A DNA stretch of 64,000 nt from NCBI GenBank assembly GCA_003217735.2, contig CP031590.1, positions 1-64,000 on the forward strand, given 5' to 3'. Below the pieces are notes generated by a model that did no database searches, had not been told where the DNA came from, and saw nothing but the letters and a program-made list of their open reading frames with translations. The position numbers and the translations under genes were made by a program. This DNA is from Marinibacterium anthonyi (lineage in GTDB: Bacteria > Pseudomonadota > Alphaproteobacteria > Rhodobacterales > Rhodobacteraceae). Of the stretch, positions 32,947 through 41,128 are shown piece by piece. Position 1 is the stretch's first letter, and the number at the start of each line of letters is the position of its first letter.

Positions 32947-33987
32947 ATGACCGAGAAGAAATTTGGCAGCACGATGCAGACGCTCGACCGTCTCAAGAAG
33001 AGCGGCGATCTCGCGGCCCTGACGCGAAAGAACAAACCGGCGCAGGCCGGGCAGCGTGACATCCCGATTGACGGCATCGCGCCGGACCCCGAACAGCCCC
33101 GTCGACATTTCGACAAGGACCAGTTGGCGTCGCTGGCAGAGAGCATTCGGACCCAAGGGGTACTGCAGGCGATCACGGTGCAGCCTGCCGACGATGCCGG
33201 GAAGCACATGCTGATCATGGGCGAGCGGCGCTTCCAGGCCGCAAAGCTGGCGGGTCTTACCAAAATCCCCGCAGTCGTTCGCGAGATGACCGATGCGCTC
33301 CGGATGGCGCAGCTGACCGAGAACGTGCAGCGGGCCGACCTGACGACCTTAGAGGTGGCCGAGGCCGTTGCCGCCATGCGGGCAACGGGCCAGGCACGCA
33401 GCGCGATTGCCGAGGCGCTTGGCTGGAACGAAGGGGAGGTGTCGCGCTTCGCTGCCCTGGCCAAGATGCCGGATGCGTTGCGAGATGCAGCCGCCCGGAA
33501 CGCCCCGATCCGCGCCCTGTCGGATTTGAACACGCTCTGGAAAAAGGACGAAGCCGCCGTTCGGCAGTTTCTCAGTGAGACCGAGGCGGGTGATATTTCC
33601 CGTGTCACGGTCGAGCGTCTGCGGGTGGAGATCGAAGGCAAACAGGCCGCGCACGACGTGAGTGCGTCCGCCCCACTTGCACCCGAAGGACCTCAAGCGG
33701 AAAGCTCGAAGCAAACCCCCGATGCAAGCCGCGAGACAGCGGAAGCGGCAGGGCAGGGGTGCGAGCCAGATGAAGCGCCTTCGGCCGCTTCTCAGACCGT
33801 GCCCCGGCCTCACGTCACCAGCATCTCGCCCGCCCTTCTGGTCCGTCATGCAGGACAGCTTGGCCGGGCCCTGCTCGACCAGCCCGCCGCGAACACCAAG
33901 TCTGTCCTCATCCGCTTCGAGGAGGGGGGGCGGCTGGCGGAGGTGCCGCTGGCCGAGGTCGAGCTGGTGGAAGTGTTGCGGGACTGA
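32947..33987 (+). CDS. parB: ParB-family partition protein
   Basis: A 346-aa ParB. The N-terminal nuclease-like CTPase domain includes IPIDGIAPDPEQPRRHFDKD and the MLIMGERRFQAAKLAG (GERRFxA) motif. TENVQRADLTTLEVAEAVAA and a helix-turn-helix (ALGWNEGEVSRFAALAKMP) follow. Then come a variable linker rich in Ala, Pro and Glu and a C-terminal dimerisation part. It is in an operon with parA. Its binding site is not proven; the dyad at 31927 is a candidate. Family identification is firm. Confidence 0.93.
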   Translation: MTEKKFGSTMQTLDRLKKSGDLAALTRKNKPAQAGQRDIPIDGIAPDPEQPRRHFDKDQLASLAESIRTQGVLQAITVQPADDAGKHMLIMGERRFQAAKLAGLTKIPAVVREMTDALRMAQLTENVQRADLTTLEVAEAVAAMRATGQARSAIAEALGWNEGEVSRFAALAKMPDALRDAAARNAPIRALSDLNTLWKKDEAAVRQFLSETEAGDISRVTVERLRVEIEGKQAAHDVSASAPLAPEGPQAESSKQTPDASRETAEAAGQGCEPDEAPSAASQTVPRPHVTSISPALLVRHAGQLGRALLDQPAANTKSVLIRFEEGGRLAEVPLAEVELVEVLRD

Positions 33988-33999
33988 GGAGGAAGAGTG

Positions 34000-34287
34000 A
34001 TGGTCAAGATCGCGCTTTGGAACGCAATGCTGCTGATCCGCCCGCCGATTCAGGTAGTGCTGACGCTGCTGATGGTGCTGCATTTGGTTGCCGCCTTGGC
34101 CGGAGCGGTGATGATCTTCACCGGATATGGCGTTGATGCCGTCGATCAGGTCCCGTTCGTGTATCGGATCATCGCGCCGGTTCTTATTGCGGGTGTATTT
34201 GTCGTCTTGAGCGCAATGTCGTTCTACCTCGACAGCCTCGTCTTCCGCGTCACGCCGCGCAATCGCCTGCTTTTCCTCTGGGGCTAG
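34000..34287 (+). CDS. Small two-to-three-helix membrane protein
   Basis: A 95-aa protein with hydrophobic segments at about residues 17-42 (VVLTLLMVLHLVAALAGAVM) and 60-82 (IIAPVLIAGVFVVLSAMSFY). It lies 12 bp after parB with GAGGAAG ahead of its ATG, so it belongs to the parAB operon. I do not recognise a family. Its TAG stop codon is the last three bases of the CTAG at which an IS481-family element has inserted. The coding sequence itself is therefore unchanged, but the operon's natural terminator (35376) now lies beyond the IS. Confidence 0.75.
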   Translation: MVKIALWNAMLLIRPPIQVVLTLLMVLHLVAALAGAVMIFTGYGVDAVDQVPFVYRIIAPVLIAGVFVVLSAMSFYLDSLVFRVTPRNRLLFLWG

Positions 34288-35287
34288 TTGTGCAGTCCCG
34301 GCATTTGGTGGATCGGCTCGATGATGAATCTTTTGGGCTCTGATGTCCAGATTTTGCAGATGTATTCGTAGGGCGTGAGCCCGTTGAGGGACTTGAGCCT
34401 GCGTGCGAAGTTGTAGGTGAGGCGGGACAAGCCGACAGTCCAGTGGACTGTCGGCCCCGCCGCAAGATGAAGTGCGTGAGGTGCGTGCTCAGCTGGTCGT
34501 GGCTGTCGTAATGGTACCGTTTGACGGTGGCCTCCTTGATCGTGCGGTTCATCCGCTCGACCTGACCATTCGTCCAGGGATGGTTCGGCTTGGTAAGCCG
34601 ATGCTCGATCCCATTTGTCTCGCAGATCATGTCGAACCGCATCTGCCTGGATGATGCGGTGTTGCGGTTGCGGGTTTGCTCGGCGAACTGGATGCCGTTG
34701 TCCGTCAGGATGGTGTGAATGCGATAGGGAACGGCTTTGAGCAGGTGCTCCAGGAACTCCCACGCTGTCTTGCGGTCCGCCTTGTCCACGAGTTGGGTGA
34801 CCGCGAACTTGCTAGTTCGGTCAATGCCCACGAAGAGGAAAAGCTTTCCCTCGACCGTCTGGACCTCGGCAATATCGATATGGAAAAAGCCGATTGGGTA
34901 TCGCTTGAACTTCTGCCGCTTTGGTTTGTCACCCTCGACATCCGGCAGGCGCGAGATCCCATGCCGCTGCAGGCACCGGTGCAGCGCTGACCGGGTCAGG
35001 TGCGGGATCGAGGGCTGAAGGGCATAGAGACAGTCATCCAGCGGCAGCAATGTGTGGCGTCGAAACGCGACAATCATAGCTTCCTCTGCCTCAGTCAGAA
35101 CGGTTGAGCGCGGCTCTCTCGGACCGGTCTTCAAATCTTCGACGGTCGCACGCTTCCGCCATTTCGCGACCGTCTTGGGATTGATGCCCAACTCCAGGCT
35201 TAGCTGCGCGAGCGAAGCTTGCGATCGCTGTATTGCAGCTCTGACGGCGTACGTGGTCGTGGCGCTCCCGTGACGAACTTGGCCCAT
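34284..35287 (-). pseudogene. IS481-family transposase, frameshifted by a palindromic insertion
   Basis: Starts MGQVRHGSATTTYAVRAA. It has the N-terminal helix-turn-helix (LSLELGINPKTVAKWRKR) and a DDE domain: HIDIAEVQTVEGKLFLFVGI (first Asp), ILTDNGIQF (second Asp) and VERMNRTIKEATVKR (Glu). The reading frame is lost at about 34420-34462. The natural C-terminus (YNFARRLKSLNGLTPYEYIC to MPGLHN) continues in another frame. Its TAG stop (34286-34284) is supplied by the target CTAG. All catalytic residues precede the break, but the C-terminal helical part is out of frame. Confidence 0.88.
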
Positions 35288-35343
35288 AATGCTTCCTTCC
35301 AAGCTTGAGAAAGGATCACACCATCAAACCGTGGGATCAAACA
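34289..35343 (-). mobile_element. IS481-family insertion sequence
   Basis: A 1055-bp element. The ends begin TGT (34289-34291) and, on the other strand, TGT (35343-35341); they share TGTnnnnnCCC and TTTGnTGG. CTAG flanks it on both sides (34284-34287, 35345-35348), as expected for the NCTAGN target known for IS481. It holds one transposase gene, broken by a palindromic insertion of about 40 bp. It is slightly longer than usual for that reason. Confidence 0.85.
34421..34461. repeat. Palindromic insert inside the IS481 transposase
   Basis: GGCGGG-ACAA-GCCGACAGTCCA-G-TGGACTGTCGGC-CCCGCC: a perfect 12-bp-arm palindrome (34431-34455) within a second 6-bp pair. Intact IS481 transposases have only a short segment between HFI and YNFARR here, so about 40 bp have been added. 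It may be a REP-like or miniature palindromic element. Confidence 0.8.
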
Positions 35344-35375
35344 CCTAGCCTTCGGAACGCAGGCCTGACGGATCG

Positions 35376-35405
35376 AAACGCACCGCCTTCGGACGGTGCG
35401 TTTTT
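35376..35405 (+). terminator. Strong intrinsic terminator of the parAB operon
   Basis: ACGCACCG (35378-35385) and CGGTGCGT (35394-35401) pair around a CTTCGG tetraloop, followed by TTTTT. It would end the parA-parB-membrane-gene transcript. The IS481 copy now separates it from that operon. Confidence 0.88.
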
Positions 35406-35429
35406 CGCTGGGACGAGCGTCTGAGATTG

Positions 35430-35510
35430 CTCTTCGGCGTGGTCCCGGACCACGTTTGGGGCTAGGGTTGAGACTAATGCAGGATAGGCTAAGCGCCAGC
35501 AAGTAGCCCA
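35430..35510 (-). other. oriT: Origin of transfer (oriT) with IncP-like nic site
   Basis: The minus strand reads CCTATCCTGC (35488-35479), identical to the nic core of IncP plasmid RP4 (cut between G and C, here 35480/35479). Just 5' of it are arms GGCTA-N12-TAGCC (35487-35508), where the relaxosome would bind. On the other side a perfect palindrome, CGTGGTCC-C-GGACCACG (35438-35454), stands ready for an accessory factor. mobC and the relaxase follow immediately. Nicking there would send lower-coordinate DNA into the recipient first. Confidence 0.8.
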
Positions 35511-35524
35511 CTTTTGAGTTGAAA

Positions 35525-36079
35525 ATGCCCACACAGAAGAAAGCCGCCAAGACGTACCTGCCTCCGGAGCGCCATGCCCAGCTTGAGGCTTTGGCCGCTT
35601 CGGAAGGGCAGACCGTGTCGGTCCTTTTGGGGCGTTTGATTGATCTGGCGCTGGATGGAGAAGAGGCACCCGCCCAGCCGCGCCGCCCGCTTTCCCGCTC
35701 CCGGCGGGAGGGAAAGGTAACGGTTCGCCTGGCTGCTGATGTGCGGCAGGACCTGGAAGAGGAGGCGCGCTCCCAAGGTGTCACGGCATCGACTTGGGCA
35801 GCGGTTCTGCTGTCGGCCCGGATGCGAAACGCACCGCAGATGGTGTCGGGCGAGAGGCGGGGAGTCCGTGCCGCCTACCGCCAGCTTCGCGGCTTGGCCG
35901 TCAACGCCAACCAGATTGCCTACGCGCTGAACCGAGGTGTCCTGACGGGTGCCGGTGCCGATCTGACAAAGGCTGAAGTCGCGGGCTTGCGCCAGGACAT
36001 CGCGAAATTGCGCATAGCGCTGAGCGTGTATGCGGAAGGTCGCTTCCAGTTCCAGTCCGGGGGAGGTGAGCAGCCATGA
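35525..36079 (+). CDS. mobC: MobC-like relaxosome accessory protein
   Basis: A 184-aa protein with two DNA-binding-like parts. An N-terminal ribbon-helix-helix (KTYLPPERHAQLEALAASEG, SVLLGRLIDLAL) is followed by a second similar unit (KVTVRLAADVRQDLEEEARS). A MobC-type helical block, LRGLAVNANQIAYALNRGVL, completes it. MobC proteins bind oriT and help the relaxase reach nic. It starts about 40 bp from nic, and its stop overlaps the relaxase start (ATGA). A TTG six bases upstream is a less likely start. Confidence 0.85.
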   Translation: MPTQKKAAKTYLPPERHAQLEALAASEGQTVSVLLGRLIDLALDGEEAPAQPRRPLSRSRREGKVTVRLAADVRQDLEEEARSQGVTASTWAAVLLSARMRNAPQMVSGERRGVRAAYRQLRGLAVNANQIAYALNRGVLTGAGADLTKAEVAGLRQDIAKLRIALSVYAEGRFQFQSGGGEQP

Positions 36080-37257
36080 GCGACTTCAAGTCGGAGTTGG
36101 GGTTTCAGGACTGTTGGTCGTCATCTGCCAACAAGGAACTGAACAAACCGGCAGGAGGATCAGTCGGCGGCGGTACTCGAAAACCTAAGGCTGGCGCTAA
36201 TCAGCCAGATCGTTCCTTTGTCCAGGCGCAGACTATTTCGACGGCAGATAAGGCGCGGCTGGCCCGTGTTGTCAAAGGTGCGCCGGAAGTCATGGTGAAG
36301 GTGTCCAAGCCTGCCAAGAACGACAAGTCCGGCAATCCGATCAAGGTCAGTCGAGCATCGGAAGCGGTTAGAGCCTCAGAGCATCTCGCCTACATCAGTC
36401 GAAATGGAAAGATTGAGGTCGAGAACGACCGTGGCGAGACCTTTTCGGGACGGCAGCAGGTTGGCGTCATCTATCGCGAATGGATGGAGAAGCACGACGA
36501 GGATCGCCGAGAAGGCTCGGCGGCTGACCGGACGAGGATCACGACAAGCATCGTGTTCTCGATGCCCGGAACGGCGGATGCGGAAGCGGTAAAAGACGCG
36601 GTCAGGGCTCTGGCAAGGCAGGAGTTCCAAGGGCGGCATGACTACGCGATGGCCCTGCACACGGATACGCATCACCCCCATGTGCACCTGACGCTGCGCA
36701 CGGTTGGCGAAGACGGTCAGAAGCTGAACTTGCGGAAAGCCGATCTTCAACGCCTGAGAGACACCTTTGCCGAAAAGCTGAGAACACGCGGCATCGAGGC
36801 TGAATCCACCCCCCGCCACGCCCGAGGCGTGACGCGCCGTGGAGAGGTCACGCCGGTCTACAAGATCAGGCAGCGGGGCGGTAAGCCCTTGGCAGATGCG
36901 CGGAAGATGCGCCAGGTCCGCCGCGACCTTGAAGACAACGGGGGGCGTCTGCCGCAAAAGGCATGGGATGACGCGTTGATCGCACGGCGCAATAGGGTGA
37001 TGGCAACGTATGACCAAGCTGCGACGATCTTGGCTGGATCAGCAGACCCGAAGGACCGTGATTTGGCGCGGGAAACCAAACAGTTCGCAACGCGACTAAC
37101 AGAGACAACCACGCAACGCGCTGAGATAGCTCGCTCTCTAGCAGGGCAGGGCGTTGCGCGTCCCATGCCGCATGAACGTGGAAACGCAGTCGAAAGCCCA
37201 GAGCGTCAGCAGGATTTGTCGAAGGGGAGCCCTGACAGGGGGGGGCGTCAACGATAG
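36076..37257 (+). CDS. mobA: Relaxase (MobA/VirD2-like, MOBP type)
   Basis: A 393-aa relaxase. The metal-binding histidines are in LHTDTHHPHVHLTL (about residues 194-207). The segment AYISRNGKIEVEN includes the tyrosine likely to attach to DNA, and LHLT-type and SRTP-like blocks follow (ESTPRHARGVTRRGEV). Relaxases cut nic on one strand, stay bound to its 5' end and are exported by the type IV system with the DNA. The IncP-like nic at 35479 fits the MOBP class. The basic, disordered tail probably carries the secretion signal. Confidence 0.88.
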   Translation: MSDFKSELGFQDCWSSSANKELNKPAGGSVGGGTRKPKAGANQPDRSFVQAQTISTADKARLARVVKGAPEVMVKVSKPAKNDKSGNPIKVSRASEAVRASEHLAYISRNGKIEVENDRGETFSGRQQVGVIYREWMEKHDEDRREGSAADRTRITTSIVFSMPGTADAEAVKDAVRALARQEFQGRHDYAMALHTDTHHPHVHLTLRTVGEDGQKLNLRKADLQRLRDTFAEKLRTRGIEAESTPRHARGVTRRGEVTPVYKIRQRGGKPLADARKMRQVRRDLEDNGGRLPQKAWDDALIARRNRVMATYDQAATILAGSADPKDRDLARETKQFATRLTETTTQRAEIARSLAGQGVARPMPHERGNAVESPERQQDLSKGSPDRGGRQR

Positions 37258-37584
37258 AGGCTGTGGGGTGTGGGAGGGCCCAAAGCCCTCCGAAGGCCTC
37301 GCCAATTTTAAAACCTGCCGTTCGGGCGATCTGCGGCGAACAGCGTGTCTGAGCCCGAACTGACCATGACCTGCCGCGGCTTCGCTGCGGGTGCATTCGT
37401 CCGCTCCCAGCCCTCGGCGGCTTTACTTGCCTTCGCTACATGGCACCGAATTCCGACACTAAGGTGGGACTGTGGCTATCGGCTGCGCAAGCGATTGAGG
37501 CTGAGAGCACCAGAATTGGCGCCGTTTTGGGATTGACCATGCCGTCGTCCGAACCCATTTTTGATGCTGCAATCGAGGGTCTTT
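37258..37584. other. Gene-free interval between relaxase and copper island
   Basis: A perfect 7-bp hairpin, GGAGGGC-CCAAA-GCCCTCC (37273-37291), lies 15 bp after the relaxase stop within weaker GAGGC/GCCTC arms and probably ends that transcript. The rest shows no convincing gene. The promoter for the copper genes should lie towards its right end. Confidence 0.5.
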
Positions 37585-37779
37585 ATGCGCCTAATCGCCG
37601 TCATCTTCCTGACCAGCCTCATGATGCTGGCTGCCTTCCCGCAAATGTCTGCGGCAGGGTCTGCGATGCATGACTGCGCGGCCTGTCCAGAAACGACGAT
37701 CCATGCAGATCGGCAGGCCCCGGCGAACCAGCACCAAGCTGACGCGCCTTGCGCAGACATGGCGACCTGCGCATCCTAA
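37585..37779 (+). CDS. Small secreted Cys/His-rich protein of the copper island
   Basis: A 64-aa protein with a clear signal peptide (MRLIAVIFLTSLMMLAAFPQ, cleavage after SAA). The mature part has HDCAACPETTIHAD and later APCADMATCAS: five cysteines and several histidines, suited to binding copper. GAGGG precedes the ATG. It heads the plus-strand copper genes, although 213 bp separate it from the cytochrome gene. I do not recognise a family. A periplasmic copper-buffer role is inference from composition and context. Confidence 0.65.
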   Translation: MRLIAVIFLTSLMMLAAFPQMSAAGSAMHDCAACPETTIHADRQAPANQHQADAPCADMATCAS

Positions 37780-37992
37780 GCTCTTCTCGATACCAGCTTG
37801 CCTCTCCGTGACACTGATCTGCCACGCCTCCGTCATGCGTGGCCTGAGCCTCTTAGTGGCACGACGATCAGTCTGTCTCTGGACCTCCCGCCTCCGCGCG
37901 CCTGAGCCAGCTCCAGTTGAATCTGGGTCGATTTCGGTCGACCCATCATCAGAGCGCGCGGCCCGCAAAACCGTGCATGTCAGGATACTCCC

Positions 37993-38433
37993 ATGAACAA
38001 AATCACCCTCGCCGGGGCCGCGGTTCTTACCGTGGCGCTTGGTGTCTATGCTTTCACCCGCTTTACCCCTCAAACTGCCTCTGTAGAGGAAGCAGCAGCA
38101 CCAGCGGAGGGCGCGCCCATGGTTGCCGTTACGCTGCCCGATACGCTGTCGCCCGAGGCGAGCATGGGCAAGCGGGCCTTCGATGTCGTCTGCGCCGATT
38201 GCCACGGCGAGAATGCCGCCGGGAAAATCGGGTTTGCTCCGCCGCTGATCCACAAGATCTACGAGCCGTCCCACCATGGCGACATGGCCTTCCAGATGGC
38301 GGCTGCGAATGGCGTGCGCGCACATCATTGGAAATTCGGAGACATGCCGCCGCAGCCCGAGGTGACGCGTGCGGACGTGAGTTCGATCATCGCCTATATC
38401 CGCGAAGTACAGCGCGCCAATGGGATCAACTGA
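37993..38433 (+). CDS. Membrane-anchored cytochrome c
   Basis: A 146-aa monohaem cytochrome c. The N-terminal hydrophobic segment (LAGAAVLTVALGVYAF) acts as signal or anchor and is followed by an Ala-Pro linker. The haem site is VVCADCHGENAAG, and the distal Met is in FGDMPPQPEVT. The C-terminal helix is IIAYIREVQRANG. It ends 1 bp before the multicopper oxidase gene and is probably its electron carrier. Haem attachment would rely on periplasmic thiol reduction, to which the CcdA/CcmG set at 7-9 kb could contribute (inference). Confidence 0.88.
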   Translation: MNKITLAGAAVLTVALGVYAFTRFTPQTASVEEAAAPAEGAPMVAVTLPDTLSPEASMGKRAFDVVCADCHGENAAGKIGFAPPLIHKIYEPSHHGDMAFQMAAANGVRAHHWKFGDMPPQPEVTRADVSSIIAYIREVQRANGIN

Positions 38434-38434
38434 C

Positions 38435-39814
38435 ATGAAGATGACACGACGGCTATTCTGCGCAGGTCTTGCTTCTGCTCCATTCGCACGACCTGCCTTT
38501 GCTCAGGAAATACCCCTCCTGACAGCCATGGACACCACGGTCCAGCTTGCCCCTGCCAGCTATCCGGCCACGCCGGTCTGGAGCTATGATGGCACAATCC
38601 CCGGCCCCGTGATCCGCGCCGCGCAAGGCAGCCGGTTGGAACGGCGGCTGGTGAATGCGCTAAAGGTTCCGACCTCGATCCATTGGCATGGCATCCGTAT
38701 CGACAACGCCATGGATGGTGTCGCGGGGCTGACCCAGGACGCGGTGCCGCCCGACGAGAGTTTCGACTATGCCTTCGATCTTCCTGATGCCGGAACCTAC
38801 TGGTATCACGCCCACACCAATTCGATGGAACAGGTTGCGCGGGGTCTTTCCGGAGCCCTAATCATCGAAGAGGCAACACCGCCGGATGTGGATCGGGACG
38901 AGGTTCTAATGATCGACGACTGGTTGCTGGACCCCGATACGGGCCTGTTTATCGATGACTTCGCAGCGCCGATGACGCGCGGCCACGGAGGCCAGATTGG
39001 CAACCTCGTGGGTGTGAACGGGAGCTACGATTACAGGCTTTCGGCCCGGCAGAACGAGCGACTGCGGTTGCGACTGATCAACTCGGCCAATGCACAAATC
39101 TTCGGCCTGAAGCTGGAGGGGCTTACCGGCTGGACGGTGGCTCTCGACGGCATGCCGCTCGGCGCGCCGGAAGCGGTGACGGACACGCAGGTACTCGCAC
39201 CGGCACAGCGCATGGACCTGATCGTCGATGTCATGGCCGACGAAGGGGAAACCGCAGGGCTTCTTTTTGCTGCGGCGGATGATACTTGGCGCGCGCTGGC
39301 TGAAGTCTCTGTCAAAGGACGTGCCGCGTCGGTGCCTCGCGGTGCGCCTCAGCCCTTGCCACGCAATCCGCGCATGGAGGTCGTAGGCGTCGAAGCCGCA
39401 CCCGTCCTTGATATGCCGCTGCAGGGCGGTGCGATGCGCGGCCTGGAGAGTGCGACCTTCGACGGGCAAAGACTGGGCTGGCAGGAGCTGGTTCAGCATG
39501 GCCAGTTCTGGGCCTTGGCCGGGCAGGTCGGGCTGGGCGAGACGCCCTTTGCCACCCTGTCGCGTGGGGAGACAGCCCGCATCCGCATGTCCAATGACAC
39601 GATCTTCCCGCACGCGATGCACCTGCATGGGATGCATTTCCGGGTGCGCAAGGAAGACGGAGGCCTTGGGCCGCTGCGTGACACGGTGCTGATCATGCCC
39701 AACGAGACGAGGGAAATCGCCTTCGTTGCGGATAATTCGGGAAAGTGGCTGCTGCATTGTCACATGTTGGGGCACGCCGCCTCTGGCATGACGAATTGGA
39801 TCATCGTGTCATGA
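38435..39814 (+). CDS. Multicopper oxidase, Tat-exported
   Basis: A 459-aa three-domain multicopper oxidase with a twin-arginine signal (MKMTRRLFCAGLASAPFARP). Copper ligands are complete: IHWHG and WYHAHTNS in domain 1; HAMHLHGMHF and LLHCHMLGHAASGM at the C-terminus. There is no Met-rich insert like that of CueO or CopA. Such enzymes can oxidise Cu(I) to less toxic Cu(II). Cytochrome c genes on both sides suggest that electrons are exchanged with a cytochrome chain. It overlaps the next gene by 4 bp (ATGA). Confidence 0.9.
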   Translation: MKMTRRLFCAGLASAPFARPAFAQEIPLLTAMDTTVQLAPASYPATPVWSYDGTIPGPVIRAAQGSRLERRLVNALKVPTSIHWHGIRIDNAMDGVAGLTQDAVPPDESFDYAFDLPDAGTYWYHAHTNSMEQVARGLSGALIIEEATPPDVDRDEVLMIDDWLLDPDTGLFIDDFAAPMTRGHGGQIGNLVGVNGSYDYRLSARQNERLRLRLINSANAQIFGLKLEGLTGWTVALDGMPLGAPEAVTDTQVLAPAQRMDLIVDVMADEGETAGLLFAAADDTWRALAEVSVKGRAASVPRGAPQPLPRNPRMEVVGVEAAPVLDMPLQGGAMRGLESATFDGQRLGWQELVQHGQFWALAGQVGLGETPFATLSRGETARIRMSNDTIFPHAMHLHGMHFRVRKEDGGLGPLRDTVLIMPNETREIAFVADNSGKWLLHCHMLGHAASGMTNWIIVS

Positions 39815-40215
39815 GGGGGCTGCTTCTGCTTACAGCAGCGCTTTCCGGCTGGGCCTACCACGTCGGGGCGGACGAAAGCCGGGATGGCGCTGCGCTTTAT
39901 CAACAGAACTGCGCCTCCTGTCACGGTGTGGAACTTGAGGGGCAGCCGGACTGGCGCAGCCCCGGCCCCGACGGGCGCCTGCCTGCACCGCCCCATGATG
40001 CCACCGGCCACACCTGGCATCATGGCGACGACATCCTGTTTCGCATCACGCGGGACGGGACCGCCGCAGTGGTGGGTGGTGGCTACGAAAGTGACATGCC
40101 CGGCTTTGGCGACGCGCTGACCAATGCGGAAATTCGAGCGATCCTCGACTACATCAAATCCACCTGGCCCGAGCGCGAACACGCCTATCAACGTGAAAGA
40201 ACTCAGCAGGAATAG
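39811..40215 (+). CDS. Secreted cytochrome c
   Basis: A 134-aa cytochrome c with a signal peptide (MRGLLLLTAALSGWAYHVGA). The haem-binding site is QQNCASCHGVELEG, the axial Met is in ESDMPGFGDALT and the terminal helix is RAILDYIKSTWPE. Its ATG overlaps the oxidase stop, so both proteins are made from the same transcript. Together with the cytochrome encoded upstream it brackets the oxidase. A role in carrying electrons to or from the oxidase is inferred from that arrangement. Confidence 0.88.
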   Translation: MRGLLLLTAALSGWAYHVGADESRDGAALYQQNCASCHGVELEGQPDWRSPGPDGRLPAPPHDATGHTWHHGDDILFRITRDGTAAVVGGGYESDMPGFGDALTNAEIRAILDYIKSTWPEREHAYQRERTQQE

Positions 40216-40292
40216 GCCGAGAAAAGTCAACTTTTAGGGAACATCCACCCACTGGAAGGTTGTTATTCCCCTAAACACACTCGGAGGTGACG

Positions 40293-41117
40293 ATGGCCTA
40301 TTCCCGCTTTTTCCTGATGATTGCCGTATCTACGGTCCTGATGTTCGGGTTGATGTACCTGAACACGTATCTGGTCAGCCATATCTTCTGGTCGGAAACA
40401 CGCGCCTATATGGCAATCGTCATGGGGGCGATCATGGCCTTCGTCATGCTGTCTTTCATGCTCGGCATGTACAAGAACCGCGCGCTCAACATCGCGATCT
40501 TTGCAGGCTCCATCATCGTCTTCGCAGCAGCACTCTGGCTGGTTCGCAGCCAGGTGACGGTGCAAGACCGCGCCTACATGCGGGCGATGATCCCACACCA
40601 TTCGATCGCCATCATGACGTCCACCCGCGCAGAAATCACCGATCCAAGGGTGCGCACCTTGGCGGATGACATCATTTACGCCCAGGACAAGGAAATCGCC
40701 GAAATGCGCTATCTGATCGCCGACACTTCGGCGAATGGAGAGGCAACACCTGCCGGGGATGAACCGGCAGCCGAGTTGAAACCCGCTCAGGACGCCCTGT
40801 CCAGCGAGGTTGTTTCCAAGGTCGATCCGGAGTTCCTGACGCAGGCAGATATCGCCCAGGTCTTCCCGGATGGGGCCGCGTGCAGCTTCACCTACACTGA
40901 AACGAGCCCGCCCGTGTTCGTGTCCGGAAACGGCACTGCCTTGGTCAAGATCAGCGGTGATCTTGTGCAATTCGATGGCGGGGAAGACAGCTTCGCCGCT
41001 GACCCGATCACGATTGATGTGCGCAATACGGAAGATGATGGCCTTCAGGATTTCGTCATCAGCGCGGGCCCTGACTACGAGGCCGGTTTCCGCGGTCAGT
41101 ACGCCTGCACGAATTGA
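40293..41117 (+). CDS. DUF305 membrane protein of the copper island
   Basis: A 274-aa protein. Three membrane helices lie at about residues 5-80 (FFLMIAVSTVLMFGLMYLNT, then AIMAFVMLSFMLGMY). A DUF305-like segment with MRAMIPHHSIAIMTSTRAEI and ADDIIYAQDKEIAEMRYLI follows. The periplasmic C-terminal domain (about 175-274) is beta-rich with AACSFTYTETSPPVFVS. DUF305 proteins often occur with copper resistance genes, and their His/Met residues may bind copper. GGAGG precedes the start at 40293. Function not established. Confidence 0.8.
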   Translation: MAYSRFFLMIAVSTVLMFGLMYLNTYLVSHIFWSETRAYMAIVMGAIMAFVMLSFMLGMYKNRALNIAIFAGSIIVFAAALWLVRSQVTVQDRAYMRAMIPHHSIAIMTSTRAEITDPRVRTLADDIIYAQDKEIAEMRYLIADTSANGEATPAGDEPAAELKPAQDALSSEVVSKVDPEFLTQADIAQVFPDGAACSFTYTETSPPVFVSGNGTALVKISGDLVQFDGGEDSFAADPITIDVRNTEDDGLQDFVISAGPDYEAGFRGQYACTN

Positions 41118-41128
41118 GGAAGATGATC

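Noticed and set aside
37440-37673. 77-codon plus-strand frame starting MAPNSDTKVGLWLSAAQAIE
   Set aside because: The first half looks protein-like, but the frame runs into the signal-peptide gene at 37585 in another frame and has no clear ribosome site.
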